The notes under the pieces: model-generated | Told to the model about the DNA's origin: nothing | The model's input: only the letters and a program-made list of their open reading frames with translations | Databases searched by the model: none | Part shown: positions 53,520 to 63,855 of the stretch, one piece after another | Layout: every line of letters begins with the position of its first letter | Position numbering within the stretch: position 1 is the first letter of the stretch | Program-made: the position numbers and the translations under genes | DNA from: Vanrija pseudolonga | Taxonomy: Eukaryota; Basidiomycota; Tremellomycetes; Trichosporonales; Trichosporonaceae | DNA: 64,000 nucleotides | Direction: 5' to 3' | Assembly: GCF_020906515.1 (NCBI RefSeq) | Contig: NC_085849.1 | Span: 3,782,001 to 3,846,000 of the forward strand

Positions 53520-55542
53520 ATGAAGTACCTCGACTATCCCATTCTCACGCAGCTCTCGGGCGTGCTCTCGGCCAACCCGTCGCCCGAAGCCCGCATCAAC
53601 GTGCGTGTCGAGGCCTACTCTATCAAGCAAGTCGCAAAGGAGCGCAAAATGTTCAAGGAGATGGAGGAAGCCTATGTCAGCGGCCAGGAAGAGATGGAAG
53701 AGTGAGTATGGCGTGAGCTGCGGTTGCGTCAATGGCCACCCCCGCACGGGCCGCCGCGCAGGAGGCTCGGCGCGCGCATCTTGCCGGGCTCGGCCCCGCT
53801 CGGGCCACACACGGACCCCAGTCGACGTTATCAGTGATGGACTTGCTGACGAAGCCACAGGATGTCCTTTTCGCCTGAGATGAAGGAGGCCGGCCTCTCA
53901 TCATGCTTTGGCCGTCTCGACGTCAAGGAATCTCGGTGCGTATCCCTCTTGAACGACATGGAAAGCAAGCCCTTACAGCCAATAGCAAGGTCCACTTCCT
54001 CCTAGTGTCAACCCTCAACACTGCGTTCCCCGAGTATGACTTCTCGGCGCTCAGACCCGACCACTTTATGCGCGAGATTTCTGCTGCTCAAGCCCTCTCG
54101 CACCTCTCGTCCAACCTTCTCGCCATTCAAGGTGTCGACTTGTCACCGTGAGTAGTGATGGCGCTATCCGCGGCGCTCGCCGCGGAGCCCCCGCCGTAGA
54201 ACACCCCTGACAGATATGTTCCTCGATGCCGACTTGCTCGCACCGCCTTTCGCACCATCCCCTTTCGCACCCATCAACGCCATCAACAGGTTATCTGGCG
54301 TTCAGCCCGGATCACTGCCAAACAATGCGGCGGGATCGTCGCCCACAGTTGCGGCTCAGGGCCTCTCATCGCCCCACACTGGATCACCGCCGACGTCCCC
54401 CGATGTCGGCAACCCAAGCCTGTACCGCATTCTCAACGAAGTGGTTCCATTATCCGAGTGCGAGGCCTACTCGTGGGTCCCCGAGCCTGAGTATGACCCG
54501 CATGTCGACCCCGAGGAGAACGAGGAGGCGACCGAATACGAGGAGTCTGACAATGAGGACAACTCGATGGACCAGGACGACGTCGGCATGGACATTGACA
54601 TTGATGGCGGCGGTGCGTACGTCAGCTGGGGCCAAGCAGGAATGGAGATTGAGCTCGATGATCCTCCCACCGCGCCCCTGAGCCGTCGCAGGCGCTCGCT
54701 TGGAAGCGTGGATGAGCTCGACGACATGAGCATGCCGAGCCCACGGTCCTCGCTCAAGGGCATTGATGAGTGGACCCCGAAGAAGGTTGGCGGACTGCTG
54801 TGGTCTGCAAACTACTTCTTCTACAGCAAGTGAGTGCATCGGTGCCAAGGGACTTTGTCCTAACGGAAATAGACGCCAGAAGCGTGTGTTGTTCATCACG
54901 ACATGGTGCCGCAAGCGGCCTTCGCACGAGCGTGAGCCTACCGACTTCCACGAGTCGGGTAGCATGCCGCTGCCCATCTCGTCGTCATGGACGCCCCCTG
55001 TGTCCAGCCTGCAGGGCTTCTCGCCTCTCGCTAGCAAGTCTTCTCGCCCACCGCGGGTGAATCACCACAACCTGAGCAACGCACGGCCCAACCACAGGAG
55101 ATCCAAGCTAGCCAAGCTCAGTACAGGCAAGAGCCTCACGTCGGCCACAATCCCGATAAGAGGGTTACCCACACCCGTGTCGCCTGCCACGCCGTCGCGC
55201 CTTGCCGCGTCGGCCCCAAGCACCATTACTACACCCATCATCTCCCCGCCATCCATGTCGAGGTTTGGTGGGCCGGGGATCAAACCCCGCCAAACGGCCG
55301 CGCGTATGCTCGTCAATGCTGCTGCCACGACGCGGCCGTCACCCATCTTGCCGGTTACCACCACCAACAGTGGCATTGGTGCCAGCAGGCCCAAGGCGAG
55401 CGAGCCCGACAGCCGCGTGCGCAAGGAGCGCAGCGGCAGCCTCACACCTGGCCCTGGCTCTGCCCTCGGCGGCATTGTCGAGTCTATCGTCGGCTCTAGC
55501 GTCGTCACTGACGCTGCCAAGGGCAAGCGTGTCAAGGTGTAG
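53520..55542 (+). CDS. MAF1: RNA polymerase III repressor Maf1
   Basis: Maf1 binds Pol III and shuts off tRNA and 5S synthesis when nutrients are short, under TOR and PKA control. Five exons (introns 53702-53860, 53936-53985, 54148-54199, 54830-54872) give 572 residues. Box A is MKYLDYPILTQLSGVL with RVEAYSIK; the SRKVHFLLVSTLNTAFPEYDFS segment is unmistakable. Boxes B and C follow as LYRILNEVVPLSECEAYSW and GLLWSANYFFYSKRQKRVLF with an acidic YEESDNEDNSMDQDD linker. The protein is far longer than human Maf1 (256 residues): it has an insert of over 70 residues after box A (rich in Pro and Ser) and a C-terminal extension of over 200 Ser/Pro-rich residues. For intron 3 I chose GTGAGT with the CCGTAG acceptor, which reads TPLTDMFLD; a GTGTCG donor with a CTGACAG acceptor is the alternative. 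Confidence 0.96.
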
Positions 55543-55691
55543 CCCAGTTTTATTGTTCCGAAGTGGTGTGTGTCCGCGTACGTGAGATGTGTCTGCAATG
55601 TGTCCATCGTGTAAGATATGTAGAGAGTTGCTATGACACACGTGAATATGCGGGGAGGGGGGAGCAAGTCTCGTTTTCTCGCCGATGGCAC

Positions 55692-56894
55692 CTAGTTGCA
55701 GATGTTGGGCGGGATGGGGGTATGCGGGCGAGTGCCATTGCCGCCCTGCTGGCCGCTGAGCAAGCCCTGCCTCTCCTCCTCGGTGCCCGACTCGCGCTTG
55801 CCAAAGCACAAGAGGCGGCGGAACCCGCGCTCGATCGCCTCGACGGCGCGGTCCTTGGCTCTGTAGAGGGCGGGCTTGCGCGAGTCGAGTCTGTCCGAGC
55901 GGACACGCTGCTTACCGTCGACGAGAGTCGTGAGGGCGAAGAACTCGGCGACAAGGACGCACAGCGCCGAGGACGCCGAAATCATGAACATGATGATCAC
56001 TGGGGAAGGGTTAGTCCGCTGCGCCTAGCCGGCCCAACTCACTCTGCAGCCTAGCGGCCTGCTCGACGCTCTTTCCGCCGACAATAGCACCCGTCATCAT
56101 GCCGGGGATGGAAATCAGCCCGATGATGCTCATCTGGTTAATAGTCGGGAGGAGGGCGAGCGTCAGCGCCTCGGTCGCGATGGGCTTGACGGCCTCGAAG
56201 CGGCTGGCGCCCATGGCGAGGTACGTCTCGACCTTGTCCTTGTTGTCTGAGAACTCCTTGTTGATCGTGTTGATCGCGACTCCGATCGCGCTGATCGCGT
56301 TGCCGAGCAGCATGCCGAGGATGGGGACTGGGGTGGGGTGGGGGGTGAGCGAGAGGCTGCGAGGTGTGGGCGGGCGACGACACGACTCACTGTACTGGTC
56401 TGGCTGCCAGAAGGGGCGCTGCGCCATGGCAAACTCTGAGCCGAGGATCGAGATGGGGATGGTGCCGCACAGCATCGAGAGTAGGATGAAGGGGAACTGT
56501 TGCGTGAGCGGGACATGCTGCGCTATCAAGGTCAACTTACCATGTTGGTGAACCGCTTCTTCGCCTTGTTGAACACGGCCTCGATCGCGCCGAGCACGTT
56601 GAGCAGCAGGGCAATCCCCGCCACGGCCCAAATGTTGTGGCTTGCAAACACGCGGCCCAGCACCAAACCCATCGCGCTGAGCTGGATGATGCACCGCAGC
56701 GCCGAGATGACGAGCGAGCGGCCGATACCGAGCCCCAGGATGCCCGAGAGCAGCGCATCAAACACGATGAACAGGAGGCCGATGCCGACGTTGACCCAGG
56801 TCAGGTAGGGGCCTGTGCCGCCCGGCGGGGGCGGGGTCTGGCCTGGCGCCGTGCCGTTCATGTAGGATGCCATGTAGTCGAATTGCAGCGACAT
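55692..56894 (-). CDS. UPF0014-family permease (FetB/STAR2-like)
   Basis: Four exons (introns 56000-56042, 56328-56390, 56497-56540) give 350 residues. The N-terminus carries an acceptor-like Gly/Pro-rich loop, then a membrane protein of the UPF0014/FetB family, with seven or so hydrophobic segments. Typical motifs are VNVGIGLLFIVFDALLSGIL, RCIIQLSAMGLVLGRVF, LLGNAISAIGVAINT, and MSIIGLISIPGMMTGAIVGG, the family's central glycine motif. Bacterial FetB works with the ATPase FetA in iron handling; plant ALS3/STAR2 acts in aluminium tolerance. I see no ATPase partner nearby. A charged C-terminal tail of about 60 residues (RAKDRAVEAIERGFRRLLCFGKRE) follows the last segment. The small third exon junctions all restore the family sequence. 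Confidence 0.9.
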
Positions 56895-57248
56895 GGTGGT
56901 GGTGGGATGTGCAGTTGTCAAGAGTTTGTTGGAGTCGAGCGAGTCAACTGTTCGTCGTTGGAGTGACCAAATTAGACGAAGGCAGTTGCTGCGAACTGTT
57001 CGTTGCGTCATTTCTGCCACCAACGGTTGGACGGCGGGGGGCATCAGCCGTGCCTGAAACACTGCCAGGCTGCTGGCTCCCGCCTACCTCCCACAGCCCA
57101 CCCACCCTGCCCTCTCGCCGCCCACCGACCGAGCGACCGACTGCACCAAGCGCCAAGTCTGAGACAACATATGCACATCCCATCCCACCCAACAACCCTC
57201 CCTTCTCCAAGTCATCTGTCACAACCCACCACAAAGAGGCACAGTGCA
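56895..57248. promoter_or_regulatory. Divergent region between the UPF0014 permease and the large orphan
   Basis: The two starts are 354 bp apart and face outward. The right 200 bp is a C-rich leader for the large orphan, containing CCACC and CAACCC words. An upstream in-frame ATG at 57003 would add 82 residues of Pro/His-rich, non-family sequence, which I judge to be leader and not coding. Confidence 0.5.
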
Positions 57249-60218
57249 ATGCCTCCTCCGCCAGCGCCGCAAGCGCAGCAGGCAGAGCAGGCGCACACCC
57301 CCGCCACAGACGTCCCAGACGTTGCACCCGACACGGGGCCGCCGCCAGCCGTCACCGTCGCCGCCACCAGCACCACCGCTACCGCCTCCCCGGCGGCCGA
57401 GACATCCCCGACGACGACGAGCACCACCTCGCCGACGCTGACGCAGCCCCCGCCGACGCCAGCGACCAACGCGCGCCCCGACCCGGCCAACACGCGCGTG
57501 CTCCTCCGCTCGCTCGAGGAGCTGCGCGACTCGCTGTCCGTCCGCGTCGAGCAGCTGTCCCTCGCCGTCGACCGCCTGCGCGGCCAGGCAACCGAGCTCG
57601 AGCGCGCCGTCACCTCTGGCACGGCGCTCGCGCCCGGCTTTGGCCGCCCCGTCCACACCTCTGCGGCTCGCTTTGACCCCCTCCCGGCGCCGGCGTTGGC
57701 CACCCGCCGATACACGGTCCGCACGGTAGGCGAGGACGAACCTCCTTACGAGCCTGTGACGCAGCACACCCGCCGCACGGCGGCGCGGACGGGCTCGGTT
57801 GCCGCCGCTGCGGGTGGGCGTGGTGCCGCGCCGTCCCGCCTCGGTCCCATCACTCGCCGCGGAGGAGCGGCCGCAGCTTCAGCGGTGGCGGCGGCGACGA
57901 CGACGACCGCAACGACCTCGTCGCCGTCACCCACCTCGCCAGCAGCGTCACGCTCAGTCGGACACCACCCCCGTGTGGGATCGTCGCCTACAAACCTCAA
58001 GGTGACGGCCACACAGCCCAAACCCATTGTTGTTCGCTCCCCTCGCCCTTCGGTCGAGCCTGCAGCGCCTGCGCCTGCAGTGACTGTTTCCGAAGACGGC
58101 GCCGAGTCGGGCACGTCCACACCGCAGGCTCACGCCACGGCTGTCTTTCCACCTATTGTGTCTAACGACGATGACACTGCCCCCCGCCTTCGCCCTCCAC
58201 CACGTCTTGAGTGGACACTCAGCGCCGTCATGGAGAGGCGCCCGTCCCCTGAGCCGACGTCGGTACCCATCCGTCCTCGGAGAATAGCATCGGTTCTCGA
58301 CCAGAACCGCGCCCCCACGCTGGCCACCCTGTCCGCGCGCGGCATCACGACCCGCGGCATGATGGTTCGCGAGCGACAGGGGCTCAATGCACCGGCACCC
58401 CAGACTGCGTCGAGCACCAGCTCGAGCGACTCGAGCAGCGACGAGTTGCTTCCATTCACCCAAGTCATGGCCCACAGGATACGCGAGCAGCGCACCGACT
58501 TTGCCGGCGCGTTCCGGTTCCAGGACGTCATTGCCGACCACCCGCCACCGCCCCGGGACATTGAGACACTCGACCGCGAGATCCAGCTCTACCTCACTCG
58601 TCTGGCGGCCTCTCAGCGCGAGTGGACCAGGGCGTGGGAGATGGAGCGCGACAGGGCGATGCAGGGCGGCCGTGTGCCAAACGAGTTCTCGGCGCAGCGT
58701 GAGAGCGCCATGCGCAATCATGTCGCCAACTCACACAGGCTGTGGTACCTCCTCAGCCGCCGCGCGAGCCGCCGCGGTCCCCGTGATCGTGACGCGGTCG
58801 ACAGCCAACTTGCTGTTGATGCCACCACCACGACCAGACTCCCAGTTCGTGATTACCCATCTTCTCCACGAGCTGCCAACCGCCCAGTCAGTGTCTACGC
58901 CGGTACCGCTCCTCCCATTCCGAACGACGCGACAATCGAAGACATGGAGCGCCGCTGGATCGAGAGGATCGAGCGTGAGCGAGCCGGCGGCCCTTCCGAG
59001 GCAAGCGAGGACCAGTTTGAATTCGAGTACTACCGCAACTACCTGTACGAGAACCGTCGCTCGCGGCGCTCGTTATCGTCCACGACCGACGACAGTGGCG
59101 ATGCCAACGACTCTTGGCCACAGCGCCGCCTCGAGCTCCTCGAGTTAATTGCCCAGTCCCGCTCGTATGTGACGGGTACGGCGGCGGCGACGACGACGGC
59201 GCCGACCTCCGCACCGACCACAGCCCCGACCACCGCGCCGAGCGATGAGGCTGAGGACCGCAGCAGCTTCAGGCTGCCATCAGTGGCCGTTGACTACGTC
59301 AACGCCATGAGAGAGAGGGAGGCCACAGATGCCGCAATCTCAGGCGTCTTCAATCTCCCCGCCTCGATTTCATCGGGCAACCCAGGCGAGGACGACTTTT
59401 GGCACACGCGCAGACGCGACCTGCTCGAGTACATTGAGCAGTCTCGCGCCAGAGTGCATGACATGGCCCGCGAGCTGTCGCCCAGCGTCCTCCAGGAGGA
59501 GCGCCCAGCGTTGCGCCGCGTCCTGGAAGGCCTTGAGCGCATGCTTGCGCTCGACGACGACATGTCGCCCGACATGCGTGCGCGTCTTGAGCGCCTCGCG
59601 GCGCGTGAGCGCGAGTTGCTTCGCGACATTGGCGAAGAGCCGCCCGCTCCCGTCCAGCGCTCGGCCATCGAGAGCCTTGCGAGCGTCGAAGTTACGACTC
59701 GCCGTGGCGACAGACAGAGACAAGTCGTCGAAAGGATCGAGCGCACGCGCTCGAGACTGCGCGAGCTGTCGAGAATCCACCGCGACCTGAGCACTGTGCG
59801 TGCCGGCATGGGGCTCGCCCCCGCGCCCCGCAGCGCCCAGTCGCCTCTGTTTACCCGGCGCGACAGCGACGCCGAGACTGTCGTGCCTGATCTCGGCTCG
59901 CCGGAGGAGACTTTCTGGGCGGCTGACGAGGAGGCCGATGCCGACGCCGATGAAGCTGAGCCTGCCTCTGGTCCGACGACCGGCTCGAACTCGGACGCGC
60001 AGCTGCGCTCGTCGCTCATGTCCCTGTCGCTTTCTGCCGACTCTGACGCGAGCTCAGAGCCCGAGTCGACCGACGCCCGCGAGGGTGTGCGCACCTTTGC
60101 GTTTGAGGACGACGGCGTCGCCGACAAGGAGGGCGGCCTGCTCGCTGCCGAGACGTGGCCCTCGGCGCCGGCGCTCCCCCGCCGAGTGCGCCGCTACGTC
60201 TCGCTTGTTGATTTGTGA
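57249..60218 (+). CDS. Large intronless orphan with repeated WxxRRxxLLExIxQSR motif
   Basis: A single exon encodes 989 residues. The first 75 residues are Pro/Ala/Thr-rich; then an ordered, coiled-coil-like segment RVLLRSLEELRDSLSVRVEQ through LRGQATELERAVTSG, followed by about 300 residues of Ser/Thr/Ala-rich disorder. From about residue 400 the protein becomes helical and Arg/Glu-rich. Two related motifs, SWPQRRLELLELIAQSRSYV (about 619-638) and FWHTRRRDLLEYIEQSRARV (about 717-736), share W-x2-RR-x2-LLE-x-I-x-QSR-x2-V. A run of charged helices ends near residue 850, then an acidic tail. I do not recognise the family. The start is the ATG at 57249 with a CAATGCC context; the frame is open upstream. 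No introns, in contrast to the dense introns elsewhere. Confidence 0.8.
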   Translation: MPPPPAPQAQQAEQAHTPATDVPDVAPDTGPPPAVTVAATSTTATASPAAETSPTTTSTTSPTLTQPPPTPATNARPDPANTRVLLRSLEELRDSLSVRVEQLSLAVDRLRGQATELERAVTSGTALAPGFGRPVHTSAARFDPLPAPALATRRYTVRTVGEDEPPYEPVTQHTRRTAARTGSVAAAAGGRGAAPSRLGPITRRGGAAAASAVAAATTTTATTSSPSPTSPAASRSVGHHPRVGSSPTNLKVTATQPKPIVVRSPRPSVEPAAPAPAVTVSEDGAESGTSTPQAHATAVFPPIVSNDDDTAPRLRPPPRLEWTLSAVMERRPSPEPTSVPIRPRRIASVLDQNRAPTLATLSARGITTRGMMVRERQGLNAPAPQTASSTSSSDSSSDELLPFTQVMAHRIREQRTDFAGAFRFQDVIADHPPPPRDIETLDREIQLYLTRLAASQREWTRAWEMERDRAMQGGRVPNEFSAQRESAMRNHVANSHRLWYLLSRRASRRGPRDRDAVDSQLAVDATTTTRLPVRDYPSSPRAANRPVSVYAGTAPPIPNDATIEDMERRWIERIERERAGGPSEASEDQFEFEYYRNYLYENRRSRRSLSSTTDDSGDANDSWPQRRLELLELIAQSRSYVTGTAAATTTAPTSAPTTAPTTAPSDEAEDRSSFRLPSVAVDYVNAMREREATDAAISGVFNLPASISSGNPGEDDFWHTRRRDLLEYIEQSRARVHDMARELSPSVLQEERPALRRVLEGLERMLALDDDMSPDMRARLERLAARERELLRDIGEEPPAPVQRSAIESLASVEVTTRRGDRQRQVVERIERTRSRLRELSRIHRDLSTVRAGMGLAPAPRSAQSPLFTRRDSDAETVVPDLGSPEETFWAADEEADADADEAEPASGPTTGSNSDAQLRSSLMSLSLSADSDASSEPESTDAREGVRTFAFEDDGVADKEGGLLAAETWPSAPALPRRVRRYVSLVDL

Positions 60219-60519
60219 GATACCCAGCATGCGTGTGTGCCCGCGCCCGCACTACTACGACTATTACCATTGTACGAACCGACATTATTGTGATCCACCA
60301 CGCCCCCGACCCACCTATTATGACAAGACACCACACGCACCCCAGACTGCTGCACCAACGACACCATTGCCGACCCGGCTTCGGCCCGGCCTCGACCGCC
60401 CCCATGTCCTATCATCTGTATTCGCCCGTTGTTCATGTGTCTATGTGATGAGATATTCATGCAAATAGTTCTATGAGCATGCGCGCGGCCGGAGGCCGTG
60501 CCAGAGCCGTCGGGACGGC
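60219..60519. other. Convergent intergenic region
   Basis: This 301-bp stretch lies between the stop codons of the large orphan (+) and APRT (-). It shows ACGACTATTACCATTG-type words and no coding frame with family signal. Confidence 0.5.
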
Positions 60520-61364
60520 CTAGTCCTCGGCGTCGACGATCGAGTAGACGGGCGCGTCGAGCTTCTCGTGGCCCTTGAGGAAGGAGAGGCCCACGACGAA
60601 GAGGTACTCGAGGGTGACGCCGCCCGACTTCTTGATGAGCTCGCCGGCGGCGGTAGCGGAGCCGCCAGTGGCAATGAGGTCGCTGGCCGTGCGTCAGCCC
60701 TTTCTTTGCCCTGCTGCCTCGATCCCCACGCTACTCACTCGACAACAATGACCTTCTGGCCGGGCTTGATCGCGCCCTCCTGGATCTCAAACACGTCGGT
60801 GCCGTACTCCTTGGCATACTCGGCCTTGAAGGTGGCGCCGGGGAGCTTGCCGGCCTTGCGGACCGGCACGAAGGCCGCGCCGAGACGGAGCGCGATGATG
60901 GGGCCGAAGAGGAAGCCGCGGGCGTCGAGGCCGACAATGACGTCGGGCTTGACGCCGGCGTGCGTGGTGGTGATGTGGTTGATCAGGTGGGTGAGGAGCG
61001 TCTCGAAGGCGAACGGGTCGCGCAGGATCGGGAAGATGTCGAGGAAGGTGATGCCCTATAGAACCGAGCCGAGCGCAGCGAGGTGAGGCGAGGCGAGGCG
61101 GGGCGGGGTGAGGTGACGACGAGACGACGAGCGAAGCGAGTCGACGAGGATGGGGTCGGTCGGGCGACGAGGAGGTCGAGTCGTTGAGCATGGATAGACA
61201 AGAGCAACCAACAAGACCAGACAGAGACCACAGCCGCAGCAATCACAACAAGAGGCACCCGTCAGCAACAGCCCTGCACACCAACCACACCGCACGCAAC
61301 CCACCTCCTTGGGGAAACCCGGGTGGACACCGAGGAGGGACTTGAGGTAAGCGACGTCGGACAT
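60520..61364 (-). CDS. APT1: Adenine phosphoribosyltransferase
   Basis: The enzyme makes AMP from adenine and PRPP in the cytosol, the purine salvage step. Three exons (introns 60683-60738, 61056-61304) give 179 residues, the standard length. The N-terminus MSDVAYLKSLLGVHPGFPKE joins GITFLDIFPILRDP, where the FPK-GI-F-DI junction is conserved. Other signatures are VIVGLDARGFLFGP, AFVPVRKAGKLPG and the PRPP-binding VIVVDDLIATGGSATAA, created across intron 60683-60738. The first intron is unusually long at 249 nt and rich in repeated GAGGCGAGGCGA-like and ACGACGAGA words. Confidence 0.97.
61076..61142. repeat. Low-complexity GAGGCGAGGCG/ACGACGAG block in the APRT intron
   Basis: The block has GAGGCGAGGCGAGGCGGGGCGG-type tandem units followed by ACGACGAGACGACGAGCG units, all inside the long first intron of APRT. 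The regular pattern suggests a short expansion. Confidence 0.7.
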
Positions 61365-61685
61365 GGTGATATGCGATGAACAGATAGTGCAGAGGCAACA
61401 GATGAACGCTGCTAAACGTGCGTGCTGGCGTGCGTCGTGGCCGACCTGCCGCGCCAAAATCTCGCTCGCGTCTGATCGCGCCATGCGGTCATGTTGGGCC
61501 AAAAATGGATCCTGCTTATCTGGAAACGGGTTATGTGGGGGGAAGCTGTGGGCGGCACTGAGCATACACATCGACAACCCCACTACGCCGTGTTGATGCA
61601 CAACGTACCCCCCTCCCTCCCCCGGTCCTACAATATCGTGCATTCACTACGTCGCGTCGTCGCGGCAGCGCCAGCCGCACGCCCT
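61365..61685 (-). other. Intergenic region between delta-COP and APRT
   Basis: The 321 bp hold the 3' flank of delta-COP and the promoter of APRT, both on the minus strand. I see no supportable ORF. Confidence 0.5.
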
Positions 61686-63445
61686 CTAAACAATCTCGTA
61701 CTTGTCCACCGTGAGGACCTGCTCCTGGCTGAAGACAATCTCCGAGCCATCCACCGCGCCCTTGGCCGCCACGATGCCAACATTGGCGAGCGAGCCAGCG
61801 GCCGCAAAGCCAACGTTGACGGGGAAGAAGGTGTCGGCGTCACCCTCGGAGCGGAACTCGAGCGAGCCAGAGGGCTCGTTGGCGTCAACCTCAGGAATCG
61901 TCCAGGTGAAGAAGCCGCGCTCGGCCTGCCAGTCACCCTCGCCGGTGACGACGGGGAAGGCGTCGTGGCTAAGGCTTGTTAGCATGTTGGGGGGCGCGGT
62001 GCTGGCACACGCTACTCACGGAATAGGAATCGAGATGACCACGTTGCGCAGCGTCAGGTGGCTCGCCTCGAGCTCGTACTCGATCGCAACGTCCGACGTG
62101 CCGTCGCCACGCGGTTGGGGCCACACCGTGACCGTAAGCGGCACTTTGCTCTCGTCCTTTGAAACGAGGCGCCAGCGGAGCACCGAGACGTTGGCCGGGA
62201 AGCTGCGCGACGCGTCCTTGAGCGCGACGACCTTGGTGCCAGAGCCGGCAAACTTGGCCAGGGAGGGGTGCTGCTTGAACTGCACCTCGGACAGGTCCTC
62301 GGCCGCGAGCTCGAGCTTGACCTTGGCCAGGTCGGCGTTCGTGTGCTGGAGCTGCAGCTCGCCCTTGAGCTCAAACTCCTTGAGGCCACCGTCGCGCAGC
62401 AACGTGACATCCAGCTGCTCCTTGATGAGCACGTGGATCTCCTCCTTGTCCACCTCGGGCAGCACGTCCGCAGAGACGGCGACCACTGGCTCGGGCTCGG
62501 GCTCGGGCTCGGGAATCGGTTCTGGCTCGGGCTCGAGCTCGGCCTCGTGGCCAAGCTGCGAGATGAGGTCGTTGGCCTTACCCTTCTTGCTGCCGAGCTT
62601 CATGCCCGAGCCGCGGAAGGCTGGCTTGGAGGCCGCCGCAGCTGGCGCTGGCGACGGCGTGCGGTACTCGTGCTGGGGTGTCTCGAAGCGCGGTGTAGAC
62701 GACACGGGCGAGTAGCCGCCCGCCATGCCGCCCAGTCCGTGGCCGCCACCGCCGCCGTGACGGCTCGCCTGCGCCAGGCGCTGCTGCTCGCGGCGCTGCA
62801 TCTCGAGCTGCTTGGCGCGGCGCTTGAGCTCCTCCTTGGCCTCGGCCTCCTTGTTGCGCGCAATAATCTCTTGAATCTTCTCCTCGTGCGACTCGCCCTC
62901 GAGCACGCTCCGCACCTGCGACAGCGTAACCTGCTCCTTGTATCCGAGCGAGACGACCTCGTCGAAGGCGCAGAGCAGGTCAAAGCTGTGATGCAAGATG
63001 GCGGCCTCGCTCATCGCGGGCGTGAGCGACGAGATGAGGCGCACGATCAGCTGGAGCGTGTTGATGTCCTGGCGGGTGAGCATGAGTAGCAGGCCTGGTA
63101 ACCCACCTGGAGGATGTTGCTCCCCTTGTTGGTGATGAGCAGAACGTAGAGCTCCTCGAACGGCTGGTACACGAAGCGCACGTCGTTGGTCTCAACCGTT
63201 GTGTGCTGCGAGTTGGCCGGGATGAGCTTGGGGAACGACGCGAGCAGTCCATCGACGCGCGACCGGGGGATGGGGCGGAACTGCCTGGAAAGCAGGGCTG
63301 AGGGGGAGGTCAGCACGCGTAGTGTCAACAGTTGGGGCCGGTCAACACTCACGCTTTCCGCTCCGCGTGCAGATTGATGCTGCGAGGACAACCTGGAGGA
63401 GTTAGGATCTGTGGCATGGCTGCTTGCTCGAGTCGTGCTCACCAT
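61686..63445 (-). CDS. RET2: Coatomer delta subunit (COPI)
   Basis: Delta-COP is a subunit of the COPI coat for Golgi-to-ER and intra-Golgi vesicles. Five exons (introns 61969-62019, 63069-63106, 63298-63352, 63393-63442) give 521 residues. The N-terminal longin-type domain reads [49 protein letters not shown] and [37 protein letters not shown] and the [20 protein letters not shown] helix follow. The C-terminal mu-homology domain includes [20 protein letters not shown] and ends VDKYEIV. The first coding exon is the start codon only: ATG directly followed by GTGAGC, then a 50-nt intron, and exon 2 of 40 nt begins GTTGTCCTC to give Met-Val-Val-Leu. This placement is required to obtain the conserved N-terminus. 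Confidence 0.96.
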
Positions 63446-63855
63446 TTTGGGCTTGTTGTCGCTAACAGCAACTTGTTTCTAAAGTGGAGTTGTGGACGTG
63501 GTGTCGTGTCGTCGTGGTTGTGTGTCGTCGCTGGTCGCTGCACGCACGCTGTCACCGTTGACCGACATTGGCAGGGGGGGGGGCGGGCAGCGTGAACGGA
63601 CGTGGAGGAGGGGCACGGAAGCAAATCAGGGACACGCCCACACCAACCGACGCGCCTAAATGGGGTGGATTGAATAAAACCCTACTATACATGCATTGCT
63701 TGCTACCTACATAGATCATCGTTGACGAGCACCATCTTTATACACATGTGATGAAGGGGTGGGGGAGACAGGGACGCCTGCAAGACGCGGCGCCGCACAA
63801 AACACTAGCCAGACAATGGCCACAAACTGGCCACTCCACTTCACGCACGCCACCT
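63446..63855. other. Intergenic region between delta-COP and a partial gene
   Basis: These 410 bp hold the promoter of delta-COP (-) and the 3' flank of the gene at the right edge (-). The word GGATTGAATAAAACCC at about 63667-63682 is the only AT-rich motif I noticed. No supportable ORF. Confidence 0.5.

Noticed and set aside
57003-57248. Upstream in-frame ATG extending the large orphan by 82 residues
   Set aside because: Residues are Pro/His/Arg-rich leader-like translation, and the region is the C-rich 5' leader typical of this genome.
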